Notes: generated by a model from the sequence alone, not told the origin. A DNA stretch of 64,000 nucleotides from Prochlorococcus sp. AG-402-N08 (GCA_003216535.1 QCIS01000003.1:95263-159262), one strand, 5' to 3'; positions 29,204-39,698 are shown, counted from the first letter of the stretch. A program made the numbers and translations.

Positions 29204-29917
29204 TCATAATTTTCTATTTGAACTTTCAAAAATTTTTAAAGCTTCAATTGATCCCTCATATCTCCAATGCCAAGGTTCATAATCTATATATTTATTATCT
29301 TTGGTGAACGATAACTTAAAGTGAAATTTAGTTGCATTCTTTATTAACCATTTGAAAGCGCCCGTATTTTCGAATTCGGTCTCAAAGTCTGTTTCTCTTT
29401 GAGTAGAATCACCAATGTCAATGGCAAAACCAGTACTATGTTCAGAATATCCTGGGGGTGCTGAAACTCTAGCTCTTTCTGCCGCTTCTTGATTTCTGAT
29501 AGATTTTAAAGAATAGAAGATTTCGTTTTGCAAATTTATTGATCTATAACCACTCAGAAAAACTAAGTATATCCCATCCTTTTTTGCTTCTTCTCTCATC
29601 TTTAATAGAGAATCACGCATATCAATATGAACTTCAATATTGGGCTCAATTAAAACTAGTTTCTCCTTAGGAATTTCCGTATAAGGTAAATGGCCCAAAA
29701 TTCTATGCTCGTGATTTCTCTGCGCATAAATATTAAGAATGCTAAGAGATCCTATTTCTAAATTTCTTAATAATTGCAATGCAAATATAGAAAAAAGAAG
29801 GAGAAGAAATGGAGAAAATATTAATAATTTTTTTAAAAATATAGAGTTAGAATTATTTAAGTGTGTTCTTTTGGCTAGAGGTATATCAAATTGATTTATA
29901 TCTTTATTCTGTTCCAA
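29204..29917 (-). CDS. Membrane-anchored D-Ala-D-Ala carboxypeptidase (M15B)
   Basis: The 237-aa protein has an N-terminal membrane anchor ('LLIFSPFLLLLFSIFALQLL', about 32-50) and a VanY/DacC-type M15B peptidase domain. The zinc site reads 'GYSEHSTGFAIDIGD' (SxHxxGxAxD) and 'EPWHWRY', with the catalytic Glu and the third ligand His. It would trim peptidoglycan stem peptides in the periplasm. It is divergent from chlP. Confidence 0.9.
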   Translation of the reverse strand: MEQNKDINQFDIPLAKRTHLNNSNSIFLKKLLIFSPFLLLLFSIFALQLLRNLEIGSLSILNIYAQRNHEHRILGHLPYTEIPKEKLVLIEPNIEVHIDMRDSLLKMREEAKKDGIYLVFLSGYRSINLQNEIFYSLKSIRNQEAAERARVSAPPGYSEHSTGFAIDIGDSTQRETDFETEFENTGAFKWLIKNATKFHFKLSFTKDNKYIDYEPWHWRYEGSIEALKIFESSNRKL

Positions 29918-30029
29918 TATTTAAAAGTCAATTTGGAAAACATATTTCGATATTAACTATTATTTTAAGAAATGCACTTTTATAAGCAAAAAAGATGTAG
30001 CTTTTAAATACACTATTATTTTTTTTCGT

Positions 30030-31370
30030 ATGTTGAGGGTAGCTGTTATTGGAGGAGGTCCAAGTGGTTCATGTGCTGCAGAAATACTTGCTAAAGCTGG
30101 GATAAAGACTTGGCTCTTTGAAAGAAAATTAGACAACGCGAAACCATGTGGAGGGGCTATTCCTCTTTGCATGGTAGAAGAATTTGATTTACCTGAGTCA
30201 ATTATTGATAGAAAAGTAAGGCATATGAGAATGATATCTCCATCAAATAGAGAGGTAGATATAAGTCTAGATAGAGTTTATGGGAAAAGCGATAATGAGT
30301 TTATTGGGATGTGTAGAAGAGAAGTTATGGATGCTTTTATGCGTAATAGAGCATCTGATCTTGGGGCCACACTAATCAATGGATTAGTTACTTCTATTGA
30401 TACTGGTAATAATAATCAAGGGCCATATAAACTCTCCTATTCAGATTTTACGAACGGAGATAAAAAAGGAGAACTTAAGGAGCTTACTGTTGACCTTTTA
30501 ATAGGAGCTGATGGAGCCAACAGTAGAGTAGCAAAAGCAATGGATGCGGGTGATTACAAAGTTGCTATTGCATTTCAGGAGAGAATTAAACTACCTAAAG
30601 AAGAAATGAGTTACTACGAAGATCTTGCTGAAATGTATGTCGGCACTGATGTTTCTCCAGATTTTTATGGGTGGGTATTTCCTAAATATGATCATGTTGC
30701 AGTTGGGACTGGAACCATGCAAAAGAATCAGTCATTAATCAAAGGACTTCAAGAGGGAGTAAGAAATAGGGCAAAGAAAAGACTTGTTAATGGTGAAGTA
30801 ATAAAGGTAGAAGCACATCCTATACCCGAACATCCAAGGCCTCGCAGAGTTGTCGGAAGAATGGCACTAGTAGGTGATGCTGCTGGCTACGTTACAAAAA
30901 GTTCTGGTGAAGGAATATATTTTGCTGCCAAAAGTGGACGAATGTGCGCAGAAGAAATCGTTGAAGCATCAAAAAATGGACAAGAGATTCCATCAGAAAA
31001 AGATTTAAAAAATTATCTAAAAAAATGGGATAAAAAATATGGCACGACTTATAAAGTACTAGAAATCCTTCAAAATATTTTCTATAGAAATGATTCCGCT
31101 AGAGAAGCGTTTGTTGAGATGTGTGATGACATGGATGTACAAAGACTTACTTTTGATAGCTACTTATATAAAAGGGTTGTCTCAATGAAACCACTTCAAC
31201 AACTTAAGATTACGATGCTGACACTTGGATCAATTTTAAGGGGTAAAGCTTTAGCGCCTTTAAAATATAAGCCTGTTGATAGTGCTGTTAGAGAAGATAA
31301 AGAAGTAAAAAAAATGCTAGAGAATTATTCAATTAAGGGCGGAATTAAAGTTAAAACTACAAAAGTGTAA
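30030..31370 (+). CDS. chlP: Geranylgeranyl diphosphate/chlorophyll reductase
   Basis: ChlP reduces the geranylgeranyl chain to phytyl for chlorophyll and tocopherol. The 446-aa flavoprotein has the FAD fold 'VIGGGPSGSCAAEILAKAG', 'AKPCGGAIPLCMVEEF', 'DLLIGADGANSRVAKAM' and 'ALVGDAAGYVTKSSGEGIYFA'. The start at 30030 gives 'MLRVAVIGGGPSG', the normal N-terminus. The 3' end overlaps the convergent glyS gene by 14 bases. Confidence 0.96.
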   Translation: MLRVAVIGGGPSGSCAAEILAKAGIKTWLFERKLDNAKPCGGAIPLCMVEEFDLPESIIDRKVRHMRMISPSNREVDISLDRVYGKSDNEFIGMCRREVMDAFMRNRASDLGATLINGLVTSIDTGNNNQGPYKLSYSDFTNGDKKGELKELTVDLLIGADGANSRVAKAMDAGDYKVAIAFQERIKLPKEEMSYYEDLAEMYVGTDVSPDFYGWVFPKYDHVAVGTGTMQKNQSLIKGLQEGVRNRAKKRLVNGEVIKVEAHPIPEHPRPRRVVGRMALVGDAAGYVTKSSGEGIYFAAKSGRMCAEEIVEASKNGQEIPSEKDLKNYLKKWDKKYGTTYKVLEILQNIFYRNDSAREAFVEMCDDMDVQRLTFDSYLYKRVVSMKPLQQLKITMLTLGSILRGKALAPLKYKPVDSAVREDKEVKKMLENYSIKGGIKVKTTKV

Positions 31371-33513
31371 AGTCTACAATTTTTAGAGAGTAATTTCTTA
31401 TAACACCAAGTAAATTTAGTCGGTTTTCTCTTATTTTACTATCCTCAGACATTACTAAAACTCCTATTTCATTATCGAACAATCCCTCAAGATTTTTGGC
31501 GTTAATTTCAAACAAATTCATAAGTTTTAAATAATTCCAATCGTCTTTGGCAAATAGTCCCTCTAATTCCTCAATAAATTCAAAGACTTTTAACTCACAT
31601 TGTTTTTCAAATAGTTCTTGATTTATATATCCTTCTTTAGAAAGAACATCTTTATTTAAGTTCCCACTATCAGCTAGTTTGCTAACTCTTGAAATTATTT
31701 TTCGAATTTTATCAAAAGATCCTTTTTCTTTATAAAAAGAAACAGCTTCGATTCTATTTTTTAGATCTTTAATATTCAAAATTCTTTTTTTAAAAAATTC
31801 ATCAGAAGAGCAAATTGCTCTAATTAGTTCTTTATCTATAGCTATTTCTTCAAGATGACTTTCAATTCTCTGAAATAAGAATTCAATTAAATCCTCAAAA
31901 ACTTTCTTTTGTATAAAATTCAAATTTGGTAATGAGGTTTTCCAATATTCAATAAGTTCTTCAAATAAGTTTTCTATAGAAAAATCCAGTTCAAAATTCC
32001 ATATAATTTTAACCACACCGTTTAAATTTCTTCTCAATGCATAAGGATCAGATGAACCACTTGGACGTTTACCCGAAATAAATATGCTTATTAAGGTTTC
32101 AAGTTTATCTGCAACAGAAACTATTGCACCATATTTTGTAGAAGGAATGTCATCTTTATAAGAAGAGGGTAAATAATGTTCTGCCACAGCTAAGCAAACT
32201 TCTTCACTATATCCTTCATATTTAAGATATTTACCACCCATTATTCCTTGCAACTCTGGAAATTCGTAAACAATCTCGCTACATAAATCATTTTTACAGA
32301 AATTAGCAGCTTCAATAATTTTCTCATCATCTAAAAACTCGTCATTTAAATATTTCAAAACTTTTGAAGCAATAAACTTGATTCTCTCTACTCTCTGGAA
32401 AACATTACCCAACCCTTTTAAATACGAAACAGATTTAAGTTTTTCATTCCTTTCTCTTGAAGAAACCTTTTTATCACTTTCTACAAAAAATTTCGCATCA
32501 GAGAATCTTGCCTTTAATACTTTCTCATTGCCCTTAGCAATAATATTATTAGACTCTTGAAGACCATTAGAAATTAATAAAAAATTTGTGCTAATTATTT
32601 TTTCAGAACTTAAATCTAATTTAGAAAAGCTATTACCTTTTTGTAAGAGCGGTATATACCTTTGATGACTTTTCATTACCATTGAAAGAACCTCAAAAGG
32701 TAAGTCAAGAAATTCTTCATCAAATTTTCCTGTAATTACATTTGGGAATTCAACTAAATCACTTAGTTCATTAAGTAATTCCTCTGAAAGATCAGGCTTT
32801 AAATTTAATGTCTCAGAGGATTTATTTATAAAATTTGTAATTTTTTCTTTCCTTTCTTCCCGTTTTACAAATACTCCATTTTTAGCCAATATTTCGAAAT
32901 AATTATCAGGACTATTAATTTCAATTACTTTATCAATAAGTCTATGACTTTTTGATAAATTTCCTACTACGATTTTAGGATCACATTCATCTAAATTGAA
33001 ATCAAGAATTTCATTATTATAGATAGAGACGAGCCACCTTATAGGCCTAGAAAATTTAAAGTTGCCATTACCCCATTTCATGAATCTTGGGCCTTGCAAA
33101 CTCTTTATTACTTTTGGAATTATTAGAGATAATGAAATCCTTGTAGATTCGCCCTTAAGAACTTTTTTCCCAAAAACGAACCCTCCCTTTTCTGTATTTT
33201 CTATTTCCAGATCATCTACATCTATACCTAAACTATTAGCAAACCCTACAGCTGCTTTTGTAGGAGTTCCGTTGACAAATGCTGAAGAAGCTTTTGGACC
33301 TTTTCTAATTATCATCTCATCTTCGCCCTGATCAACTAATCCTTCTAAAAGCAATACAATTCTTCTAGGAGTAGATGTACAATAAATTTTTTCGAATTTG
33401 ATAAGTTTCTTATCAAACTCAAATTCTATTTGAGATTTAAATTGATTAAGAACAGAGTGAGAAAAGTTTGCTGGCAACTCTTCAGTTCCTATCTCAAGTA
33501 AATATTTAGACAA
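31357..33513 (-). CDS. glyS: Glycyl-tRNA synthetase beta subunit
   Basis: GlyS is the beta subunit of the alpha2-beta2 bacterial glycyl-tRNA synthetase. The 718-aa protein begins 'YLLEIGTEELPANFSHSVL', continues with 'RKGPKASSAF', 'GPRFMKWGNGNFKFSRPIRW', 'EFPNVITGKFDEEFL', 'QGIMGGKYL' and the C-terminal anticodon-binding helices. GlyQ is not in the window. It overlaps chlP tail to tail and is divergent from sir. Confidence 0.96.
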   Translation of the reverse strand: MSKYLLEIGTEELPANFSHSVLNQFKSQIEFEFDKKLIKFEKIYCTSTPRRIVLLLEGLVDQGEDEMIIRKGPKASSAFVNGTPTKAAVGFANSLGIDVDDLEIENTEKGGFVFGKKVLKGESTRISLSLIIPKVIKSLQGPRFMKWGNGNFKFSRPIRWLVSIYNNEILDFNLDECDPKIVVGNLSKSHRLIDKVIEINSPDNYFEILAKNGVFVKREERKEKITNFINKSSETLNLKPDLSEELLNELSDLVEFPNVITGKFDEEFLDLPFEVLSMVMKSHQRYIPLLQKGNSFSKLDLSSEKIISTNFLLISNGLQESNNIIAKGNEKVLKARFSDAKFFVESDKKVSSRERNEKLKSVSYLKGLGNVFQRVERIKFIASKVLKYLNDEFLDDEKIIEAANFCKNDLCSEIVYEFPELQGIMGGKYLKYEGYSEEVCLAVAEHYLPSSYKDDIPSTKYGAIVSVADKLETLISIFISGKRPSGSSDPYALRRNLNGVVKIIWNFELDFSIENLFEELIEYWKTSLPNLNFIQKKVFEDLIEFLFQRIESHLEEIAIDKELIRAICSSDEFFKKRILNIKDLKNRIEAVSFYKEKGSFDKIRKIISRVSKLADSGNLNKDVLSKEGYINQELFEKQCELKVFEFIEELEGLFAKDDWNYLKLMNLFEINAKNLEGLFDNEIGVLVMSEDSKIRENRLNLLGVIRNYSLKIVDFTLL

Positions 33514-33600
33514 GAAAAAATTATGGCTATTACAACTATAATTTACTACCGGTTAAATAAGCTTTTCGCTAATGTATAAAAAGAGATATTTTTTGGTCCG

Positions 33601-35391
33601 TTGATCAAGGTTGAGAAAGTAAAAAAGAAAAAAGAGATTTCTAATGAAGAGCCTGTTTGTTTGGCAAACGGACTTGAGGTTTCAAAATTTGAGAAATTCA
33701 AAGAAGGTAGCGAATTTCTAAAAGAACCACTTGCAACTGAATTAAAAAATGAAAGTGATCATTTTACTAATGATGCTGTTCAGTTGTTAAAATTCCATGG
33801 AAGTTACCAACAAGACAATAGGGAGAATAGAAAAAAGGGGAAAGGTAAAGATTGGCAAATGATGCTCAGGTTAAGAAGTCCCGGAGGAGAAATACCTGGG
33901 AAACTTTTCTTATCTTTAGATGAATTATCCGACAAGCTAGGGAATGGAACTCTCAGGGCCACAACTAGACAAGCTTTTCAAATGCATGGAATAAGAAAAG
34001 ATAACTTGAAAGAAGTTATTCAAACAATAGTTTCTGCAATGGGTTCGACGTTAGCAGCTTGTGGTGACATAAATAGGAATGTTATGGCTCCAGCCGCGCC
34101 ATTCGAAAAGCCTGAATATAAAATAGCCAGAGCTTTAGCCATCAAAGTTGCTGATTTATTAACCCCAGTAGCTGGTCAAGGAACTTTTTTAGAGCTTTGG
34201 GCTGATGGAGATTTGGAATACAAAATTAAACCAGATAAAGAAATCCAAGAGAATAGAAAATTACAATTTAATGAACATGTTTTTAGTGGTATAAAAAAAG
34301 AACCTCTATATGGATCAACTTACCTCCCAAGAAAGTTTAAATGTGCTGTTACAGTACCAGGTGATAATTCTGTTGACCTCCTTACCAATGATATTGGTAT
34401 AGTTGCATTCACTTCAAAAGAAGGAGAATTCGAGGGGTGCAATTTTTACATAGGGGGAGGAATGGGAAGAACTCATAATAATGAAGAAACATTTGCAAGG
34501 ATTGCAGATCCACTTGGATATGTAGAAAAGGACGACATTTATGAATTAATACAAAGTATTGTTGCTATTCAAAGAGACTTTGGTGATCGGAAGTCAAGGA
34601 AAAATTCAAGAATGAAGTACCTTTTGCATAGGAAAGGCATTAAATGGTTTAAAAAAATACTTGTAGATAAGTATTTCAAAAAAGAAATTAAGTCTCTTAG
34701 AAAAGAACCAAAGAATAAATTAATAGATTATTTAGGATGGCATAAACAAAATGAGGACTACTATTTTGTTGGATTGCCTTTGCTATCAGGAAGGCTTTAT
34801 GGTGAGAAGAAATCCTTAATAAGAGATATTGTTAAAAAATATAATCTTGATTTAAGACTTACTCCAAACCAAGATATCTTACTTTGCAATATTTCTAATA
34901 AACATAAACTTGATGTTAAAAAGGCATTATCAAAAATTGGATACGAAAATTTAAATGAAATTAATGAAATTCAAAGACATGCCCTAGCTTGTCCTGCACT
35001 TCCACTTTGTGGACTTGCTATGACAGAAGCTGAGAGAATCTTACCAAGCGTGCTATCAAGAATCGATGATTTAATAAAAAGTTTAAATATTAAAAAATCA
35101 ATTTTATATAGGATGACAGGCTGTCCCAACGGATGTACAAGACCTTATATGGCTGAATTAGCACTTGTAGGAAGTGGACAAAATAAATACCAATTATGGT
35201 TGGGTGGAAGTAAAAACCTTCAAAGATTAGCTAAGCCATACTTACAACGAATGGATTTGGACGATTTAGAAAAAACTTTAAAACCATTATTAATTCATTG
35301 GAAAGAAAACCATTCAGAATTAGATTTTGGAGACTTTATAGATATTCAAAGTGAATCATTGATAATTAATTTACTAAATGACATTCAATAG
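33601..35391 (+). CDS. sir: Ferredoxin-sulfite reductase
   Basis: Sir reduces sulfite to sulfide with six electrons from ferredoxin. The 596-aa protein has two nitrite/sulfite reductase repeats; siroheme and [4Fe-4S] ligands are the cysteines in 'ACPALPLCGLA' (CxxxxxC) and 'GCPNGCTRPYMAELALVG' (CxxxC). Also visible are 'TTRQAFQMHGI' and 'CGDINRNVMAPAAP'. The start is a TTG at 33601; the ATG at 33572 is out of frame and gives only ten codons. A Lys-rich N-terminus precedes the first conserved segment. Confidence 0.95.
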   Translation: MIKVEKVKKKKEISNEEPVCLANGLEVSKFEKFKEGSEFLKEPLATELKNESDHFTNDAVQLLKFHGSYQQDNRENRKKGKGKDWQMMLRLRSPGGEIPGKLFLSLDELSDKLGNGTLRATTRQAFQMHGIRKDNLKEVIQTIVSAMGSTLAACGDINRNVMAPAAPFEKPEYKIARALAIKVADLLTPVAGQGTFLELWADGDLEYKIKPDKEIQENRKLQFNEHVFSGIKKEPLYGSTYLPRKFKCAVTVPGDNSVDLLTNDIGIVAFTSKEGEFEGCNFYIGGGMGRTHNNEETFARIADPLGYVEKDDIYELIQSIVAIQRDFGDRKSRKNSRMKYLLHRKGIKWFKKILVDKYFKKEIKSLRKEPKNKLIDYLGWHKQNEDYYFVGLPLLSGRLYGEKKSLIRDIVKKYNLDLRLTPNQDILLCNISNKHKLDVKKALSKIGYENLNEINEIQRHALACPALPLCGLAMTEAERILPSVLSRIDDLIKSLNIKKSILYRMTGCPNGCTRPYMAELALVGSGQNKYQLWLGGSKNLQRLAKPYLQRMDLDDLEKTLKPLLIHWKENHSELDFGDFIDIQSESLIINLLNDIQ

Positions 35392-35394
35392 AAT

Positions 35395-36078
35395 TTAAAT
35401 TTTTCCATAAATGGCATTTTCTTTTTTATTTTTCCAAGCCCATAATTGATCACCATAACTAAAATGCCACCATTCATTTGGATGTTGAGCAAAACCAAAT
35501 TTATTCATAATTTCCCTTAATAAATTTCTTCTACTATTCCAAATAATTGCTTCTTCATTCTTCATTTTTGCATAAAAATCAGGCTTTGAAGTCTCATCCA
35601 GTTGATCGACTGTGCTTCCCATTTCAACAAGATTTCCGTCTTTATCTAATAAACAAACATCCAATGCACCCCCAGTTGAATGAGGTGGAGGACACCTAGA
35701 GTCTTGAGAAGGATATGCCCAAAATTTTTCAACTTTTTTTAAAATAGATGGATAAGATTTTATACTTTTAAAAGAAGCATAAATATCCGATTTTTCACAC
35801 TCTAATAAAAATGCCCTTTTAAACATAAATTCCTGTACTTCTAAAGGTCGCCAACTGTCATAAATTAAAAGGTAAAAATTATTCTTTAATATCAAATATT
35901 CATTTACTTTTACTAATCTATTGACGACTTCTTCTCTTAATTTCCAAATGGAATTTTTATCTTTGTAAGGGGCTCCTAATTGAAAGTAAGGGTGCGGATC
36001 TAAAAAATTTAAGTGGCTAGGAATAGCTATTAATTTATCTCCATTATCTTTAATTGGTATTTTATTCCAAATTTTCAA
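35395..36078 (-). CDS. D-Ala-D-Ala dipeptidase (VanX-like, M15D)
   Basis: The 227-aa protein matches the DdpX/VanX family: 'YLILKNNFYLLIYDSWRPLEVQ', zinc site 'PPHSTGGALDVCLLD' (SxHxxGxxxD, Ser-Thr shifted) and 'NEWWHFSYGDQLWAW', supplying the catalytic Glu and third His. No signal peptide is seen, so it is probably cytoplasmic and may recycle or degrade D-Ala dipeptides. It converges with sir, three bases between stops. It is unlikely to mean vancomycin resistance, since no VanH/VanA partner is present. Confidence 0.88.
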   Translation of the reverse strand: MKIWNKIPIKDNGDKLIAIPSHLNFLDPHPYFQLGAPYKDKNSIWKLREEVVNRLVKVNEYLILKNNFYLLIYDSWRPLEVQEFMFKRAFLLECEKSDIYASFKSIKSYPSILKKVEKFWAYPSQDSRCPPPHSTGGALDVCLLDKDGNLVEMGSTVDQLDETSKPDFYAKMKNEEAIIWNSRRNLLREIMNKFGFAQHPNEWWHFSYGDQLWAWKNKKENAIYGKI

Positions 36079-36135
36079 TTGAAATTTATAATTGTTTTAT
36101 AGTGGCATATATATAAAAAATTACAATAATAATTT

Positions 36136-38592
36136 TCAATTCAAGAAATCATGAATGAATTTATTATCAGAATTATCAATAAGTATATTCCTTAAAACAA
36201 TATTTTCTCTTAAATCAGGATCATCACTAACAATCTTAATGGCCTCATCACGAGCCTTCTCAATAAGAAATTTATTGTTTGGTAAATTGTCCAGTACAAA
36301 ATCAGGCAATCCAGATTGTCTATATCCTAAAATCTGGCCTGGTCCTCTAAACTCCAAGTCTTTTTCGGCAATATAAAAGCCATCATTAGATTTTTTTAAA
36401 ACACATAGTCGCTTGTTATCTAATCCATTTTTATCGGATGTTACCAGATAACAAAAAGATTTAGTTGATCCCCTACCAACTCTCCCTCTCAATTGATGTA
36501 GCTGAGACAACCCAAATCTTTCTGAATTATAAATAATCATAATTGTGGCGTTAGGCACATCAATGCCAACCTCAATTACAGTGGTTGAAACCAATATATT
36601 AATTTCATTCTTTAAAAAAGCATTAATCACTTCATTCTTTTCTTGTGAACTTAATTTGCCATGTAATAATCCAACTTTTTTATTAAAAAATACCTCTTCT
36701 GATAAATGTTTGAATGTTTTCTTTGCAGAACTTAAATTCATTTTTTCTGAATCTTCTATAAGTGGCAAAATTACATAAGCTTGCCTTCCCTTATTGATCT
36801 CAACTTCAACAATCTTGAACAAGTTAGTTAAATCATCTTCTGAAATTATATTTGTAGTTATAGGAACTCTCCCAGGTGGGAGTTCTGTAATTTGGCTTAC
36901 ATCTAAATCACCATAAATAGAAAGCGCAAGAGTTCTTGGAATTGGTGTTGCTGTCATTGATAACAAGTTAGTATTTTCTCCTTTATTAAGTAATCTATTT
37001 CTTTGAGTAACTCCAAACCTATGTTGTTCATCTATTACGACCATCCCTAATGAATTAAAGATGACTTTATCCTCAAATAATGCATGAGTACCTACGAGGA
37101 TATCAACTAATCCATTGTTCAAATTCGAAAGTATTTCTTTTCTCTTTTTTTGAGGAGTATTACCAGTAAGAAGTTCGATAGAGACTAAAAGTGGATTCAA
37201 ATATTTTATTAAATTTTTATAATGTTGTTCTGCTAATACCTCAGTAGGAACCATAAAAGCACCTTGCAGATTTTTTTCAATAACAATTAAAAGAGATGCT
37301 ATTGCAATTATAGTTTTACCGCTTCCCACATCACCCTGAAGCAATCTAGACATTGGTACGGCATTAGATAAATCTTTCTTAATTTCATTTAAAACATTGA
37401 ATTGAGATTTTGTTAATTCAAAAGGAAAAGCATTTAGAAATTCTTTCAGTAAAGATTTCTTTTGAGGTAATTGTTGAGCAATAACATTTTTTTTTGTCTT
37501 TCTTTTTCTAAGTAGGAACTTTATTTGCAGTAAGAGCAACTCATCAAAAACCAAACGTTTTTTTGACTCAATAAGTGCCTGTTGAGTTGGTGGAAAATGA
37601 ATATTAATCAAAGATTCGCTTTTGGATAATAAAGATAATGAATCAAGCTGCTTTTTATTTAAAATTTCTGGATATTGCTTTGAATAAATTAGTACCTTTT
37701 TCATGAGTTTTATAAAACTCATATTTGATAACGCTTCAGCTAATGAATACAAGGGTAATATTTTTCCTGAAAAAATAAAATTATCATTGTTATCCTTAAG
37801 AATTTCAATCTGCGGATCTACAAAAGTTTTTCCATACTCTGTCAATTTAACCTTACCGGAAATTGCTAATTTGGTGCCAATAGCATACAAAGATTTTTGA
37901 GATGCGAAGAAGGAATAAGATCTAAATCTTCTTCCTAAAAAAAATTTTGTAACCTTTATTGAAGACGTTTCATCAGAAACTACAAAGTTCATTATTGATA
38001 AATTACTATTCTTTTTACTTTTATGAATATAAAATCTTTTAATATTTGCGATGCACGTATATAAATTATCTGGTTTTAAATTAATTATTTTAACTCTATT
38101 TGTATAGTCTAGATATGTTCGTGGGAAATAATTAATTAGATCTTTTATATAAAAAATCCCTAATTCATTAAGCTTATTTTTATAAACTTTTCCCACATTT
38201 TTTATTAATGAAATATCAGAATCAAAAGACAAATTTGAATTAGCTTTATTCAGAATAACTTTATTAGAAATATTATTAAAACTTTCTAGTTCTAAAGTTT
38301 TACCAAGTTTATAAAGACTTTTTCTGGTATCTATAATTAACCTTTTTCTTTGATTATTATCTAACTTATTATATTCATTATATTTTTTAGAAAATTCATT
38401 AAATATCCTCAAATATTCGTTTGAGAGATTTAGATTATCTAATTTTGTCAATGATTCATACAAATAATCATTAAAAAATTTTTCTCTTCCTAAGGTATTG
38501 CTAAATTTGTTTTCAGTTTCTATAGTTAGAGACTTTTGAAGAGGTCTTATCCAATCTTTAATTAATTTATTATTGTTACCGTTAATAGTCAA
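36136..38592 (-). CDS. recG: ATP-dependent DNA helicase RecG
   Basis: RecG remodels stalled forks and Holliday junctions. The 818-aa protein has an N-terminal extension with a helix-hairpin-like 'LIKNVGKVYKNKLNELGI', the wedge OB-fold domain (about 165-260), Walker A 'LLQGDVGSGKT', Walker B 'VVIDEQHRFGVTQRNRLL', 'MTATPIPRTLAL', and the C-terminal motifs 'ATIMIIYNSERFGLSQLHQL' and 'RGRVGRGS', plus 'LEFRGPGQILGYRQSGLPDF'. The extension is usual for cyanobacterial RecG. It lies 22 bases after the hypothetical gene downstream of tsf. Confidence 0.95.
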   Translation of the reverse strand: MTINGNNNKLIKDWIRPLQKSLTIETENKFSNTLGREKFFNDYLYESLTKLDNLNLSNEYLRIFNEFSKKYNEYNKLDNNQRKRLIIDTRKSLYKLGKTLELESFNNISNKVILNKANSNLSFDSDISLIKNVGKVYKNKLNELGIFYIKDLINYFPRTYLDYTNRVKIINLKPDNLYTCIANIKRFYIHKSKKNSNLSIMNFVVSDETSSIKVTKFFLGRRFRSYSFFASQKSLYAIGTKLAISGKVKLTEYGKTFVDPQIEILKDNNDNFIFSGKILPLYSLAEALSNMSFIKLMKKVLIYSKQYPEILNKKQLDSLSLLSKSESLINIHFPPTQQALIESKKRLVFDELLLLQIKFLLRKRKTKKNVIAQQLPQKKSLLKEFLNAFPFELTKSQFNVLNEIKKDLSNAVPMSRLLQGDVGSGKTIIAIASLLIVIEKNLQGAFMVPTEVLAEQHYKNLIKYLNPLLVSIELLTGNTPQKKRKEILSNLNNGLVDILVGTHALFEDKVIFNSLGMVVIDEQHRFGVTQRNRLLNKGENTNLLSMTATPIPRTLALSIYGDLDVSQITELPPGRVPITTNIISEDDLTNLFKIVEVEINKGRQAYVILPLIEDSEKMNLSSAKKTFKHLSEEVFFNKKVGLLHGKLSSQEKNEVINAFLKNEINILVSTTVIEVGIDVPNATIMIIYNSERFGLSQLHQLRGRVGRGSTKSFCYLVTSDKNGLDNKRLCVLKKSNDGFYIAEKDLEFRGPGQILGYRQSGLPDFVLDNLPNNKFLIEKARDEAIKIVSDDPDLRENIVLRNILIDNSDNKFIHDFLN

Positions 38593-38614
38593 AGCTGAAA
38601 AAAGATTTATTTTT

Positions 38615-39694
38615 TCAACGTATCCTATTCAAAGATATTTCTTTTTGCCTCCAGTATGTCTCTTTTTTAATCAAACGTTGAAATTGATTTTTTAGCTCAT
38701 TTATTTTATTCCTTTTAATAGAAAGATTTAAATTTTTAAACTCTAACTCTACTTTAGATATATTAAAGAAAAAAATACTAGGAGGTTCATCTTCTTTTAA
38801 TGATGGTTGATTTACATTAAATTCGAAAATAATAACGAAAGGATGTGGATGTTTTATCATCAATTTTTTGCTAACTAAATACTCAAAGGAATCTTTAGAT
38901 ATAATCTTTTTTATTAAATTTGCCTTAAATAATTCTTGGTTAATCTTGTATGAAAGATTCAATAGTAAATTTTCTAATGACTTGTCTATTAAATCAAAAT
39001 TATTCAGACTTTGATATTTAGGTGAAATATCCATTTTATTAATATTGTCTTTTTCTGAATGTCTTAGTTTTTCAACCTTTGACTCTTCTATTAATTCAAT
39101 TAGGGAGGAAATAAGTTGTTTTTCAACTCCTAAATTTTCAATAATATTTTCATGAGATAAATAATTATTATGGTCATTATAATCTAAATCAAGTGATACG
39201 AATTTCTCATTATGATCAGCTTTATAATATTCAGAAGTATTAGAAATATCTTTACTAATCTGGAATTGAATAGGATCTTTTAATTTAAAATCATCTTCAT
39301 ATTGAAATTTGTCTTTTTGGTCATCCTTTATTTTTGCAGAACTACCTACTAGACTTTTAAAATTAAGTTCCTTAATTCTGTTTTTTTCAATTTGATTTAT
39401 TTTTAATTGTTCTACTGTTAATAAAGGCAAATTGGTATAAATAAGATTTCTTATTTTTCTTTCAAAGAGACAAAAAAATTCTTTTTTATTTAAGGAATTA
39501 TCATTAAATGATGAGTAATTATATATTTCATTAAGCCCTTTTTCTACAGAAATATAAAGAAGATCTCTTACGAGATTAAGATAACATTCATATTCCTTAT
39601 ATATATTTCTAATTAATCTTCTTTTTTGTATTTCTGCTCTCTTTAATTGAGAATTAAATTTATCTATATTTACAAAATTATTCAAATTATTCAA
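38615..39694 (-). CDS. Hypothetical protein between recG and tsf
   Basis: The ORF track extends this frame to 39763, which would put 65 bases of it inside tsf. A TTG at 39694, five bases after the tsf stop, gives 359 aa and seems more likely; neither start has a convincing ribosome-binding site. The protein is Lys, Asn and Ser rich, mostly helical, with no signal, no membrane segment and no known motif. 'KLMIKHPHPFVIIFEFNVNQPS' looks like the best-kept core. It is in the rpsB-tsf-recG minus-strand run. Function unknown. Confidence 0.65.
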   Translation of the reverse strand: MNNLNNFVNIDKFNSQLKRAEIQKRRLIRNIYKEYECYLNLVRDLLYISVEKGLNEIYNYSSFNDNSLNKKEFFCLFERKIRNLIYTNLPLLTVEQLKINQIEKNRIKELNFKSLVGSSAKIKDDQKDKFQYEDDFKLKDPIQFQISKDISNTSEYYKADHNEKFVSLDLDYNDHNNYLSHENIIENLGVEKQLISSLIELIEESKVEKLRHSEKDNINKMDISPKYQSLNNFDLIDKSLENLLLNLSYKINQELFKANLIKKIISKDSFEYLVSKKLMIKHPHPFVIIFEFNVNQPSLKEDEPPSIFFFNISKVELEFKNLNLSIKRNKINELKNQFQRLIKKETYWRQKEISLNRIR

Positions 39695-39698
39695 GGAA

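Noticed and set aside
29960-30172. 70-aa minus-strand ORF at the chlP start
   Set aside because: It reads antisense through the chlP FAD motif and has no support of its own.
35395-36078. VanX-like gene as a vancomycin-resistance determinant
   Set aside because: No vanH/vanA neighbours; housekeeping DdpX-type dipeptidases are common and fit better.
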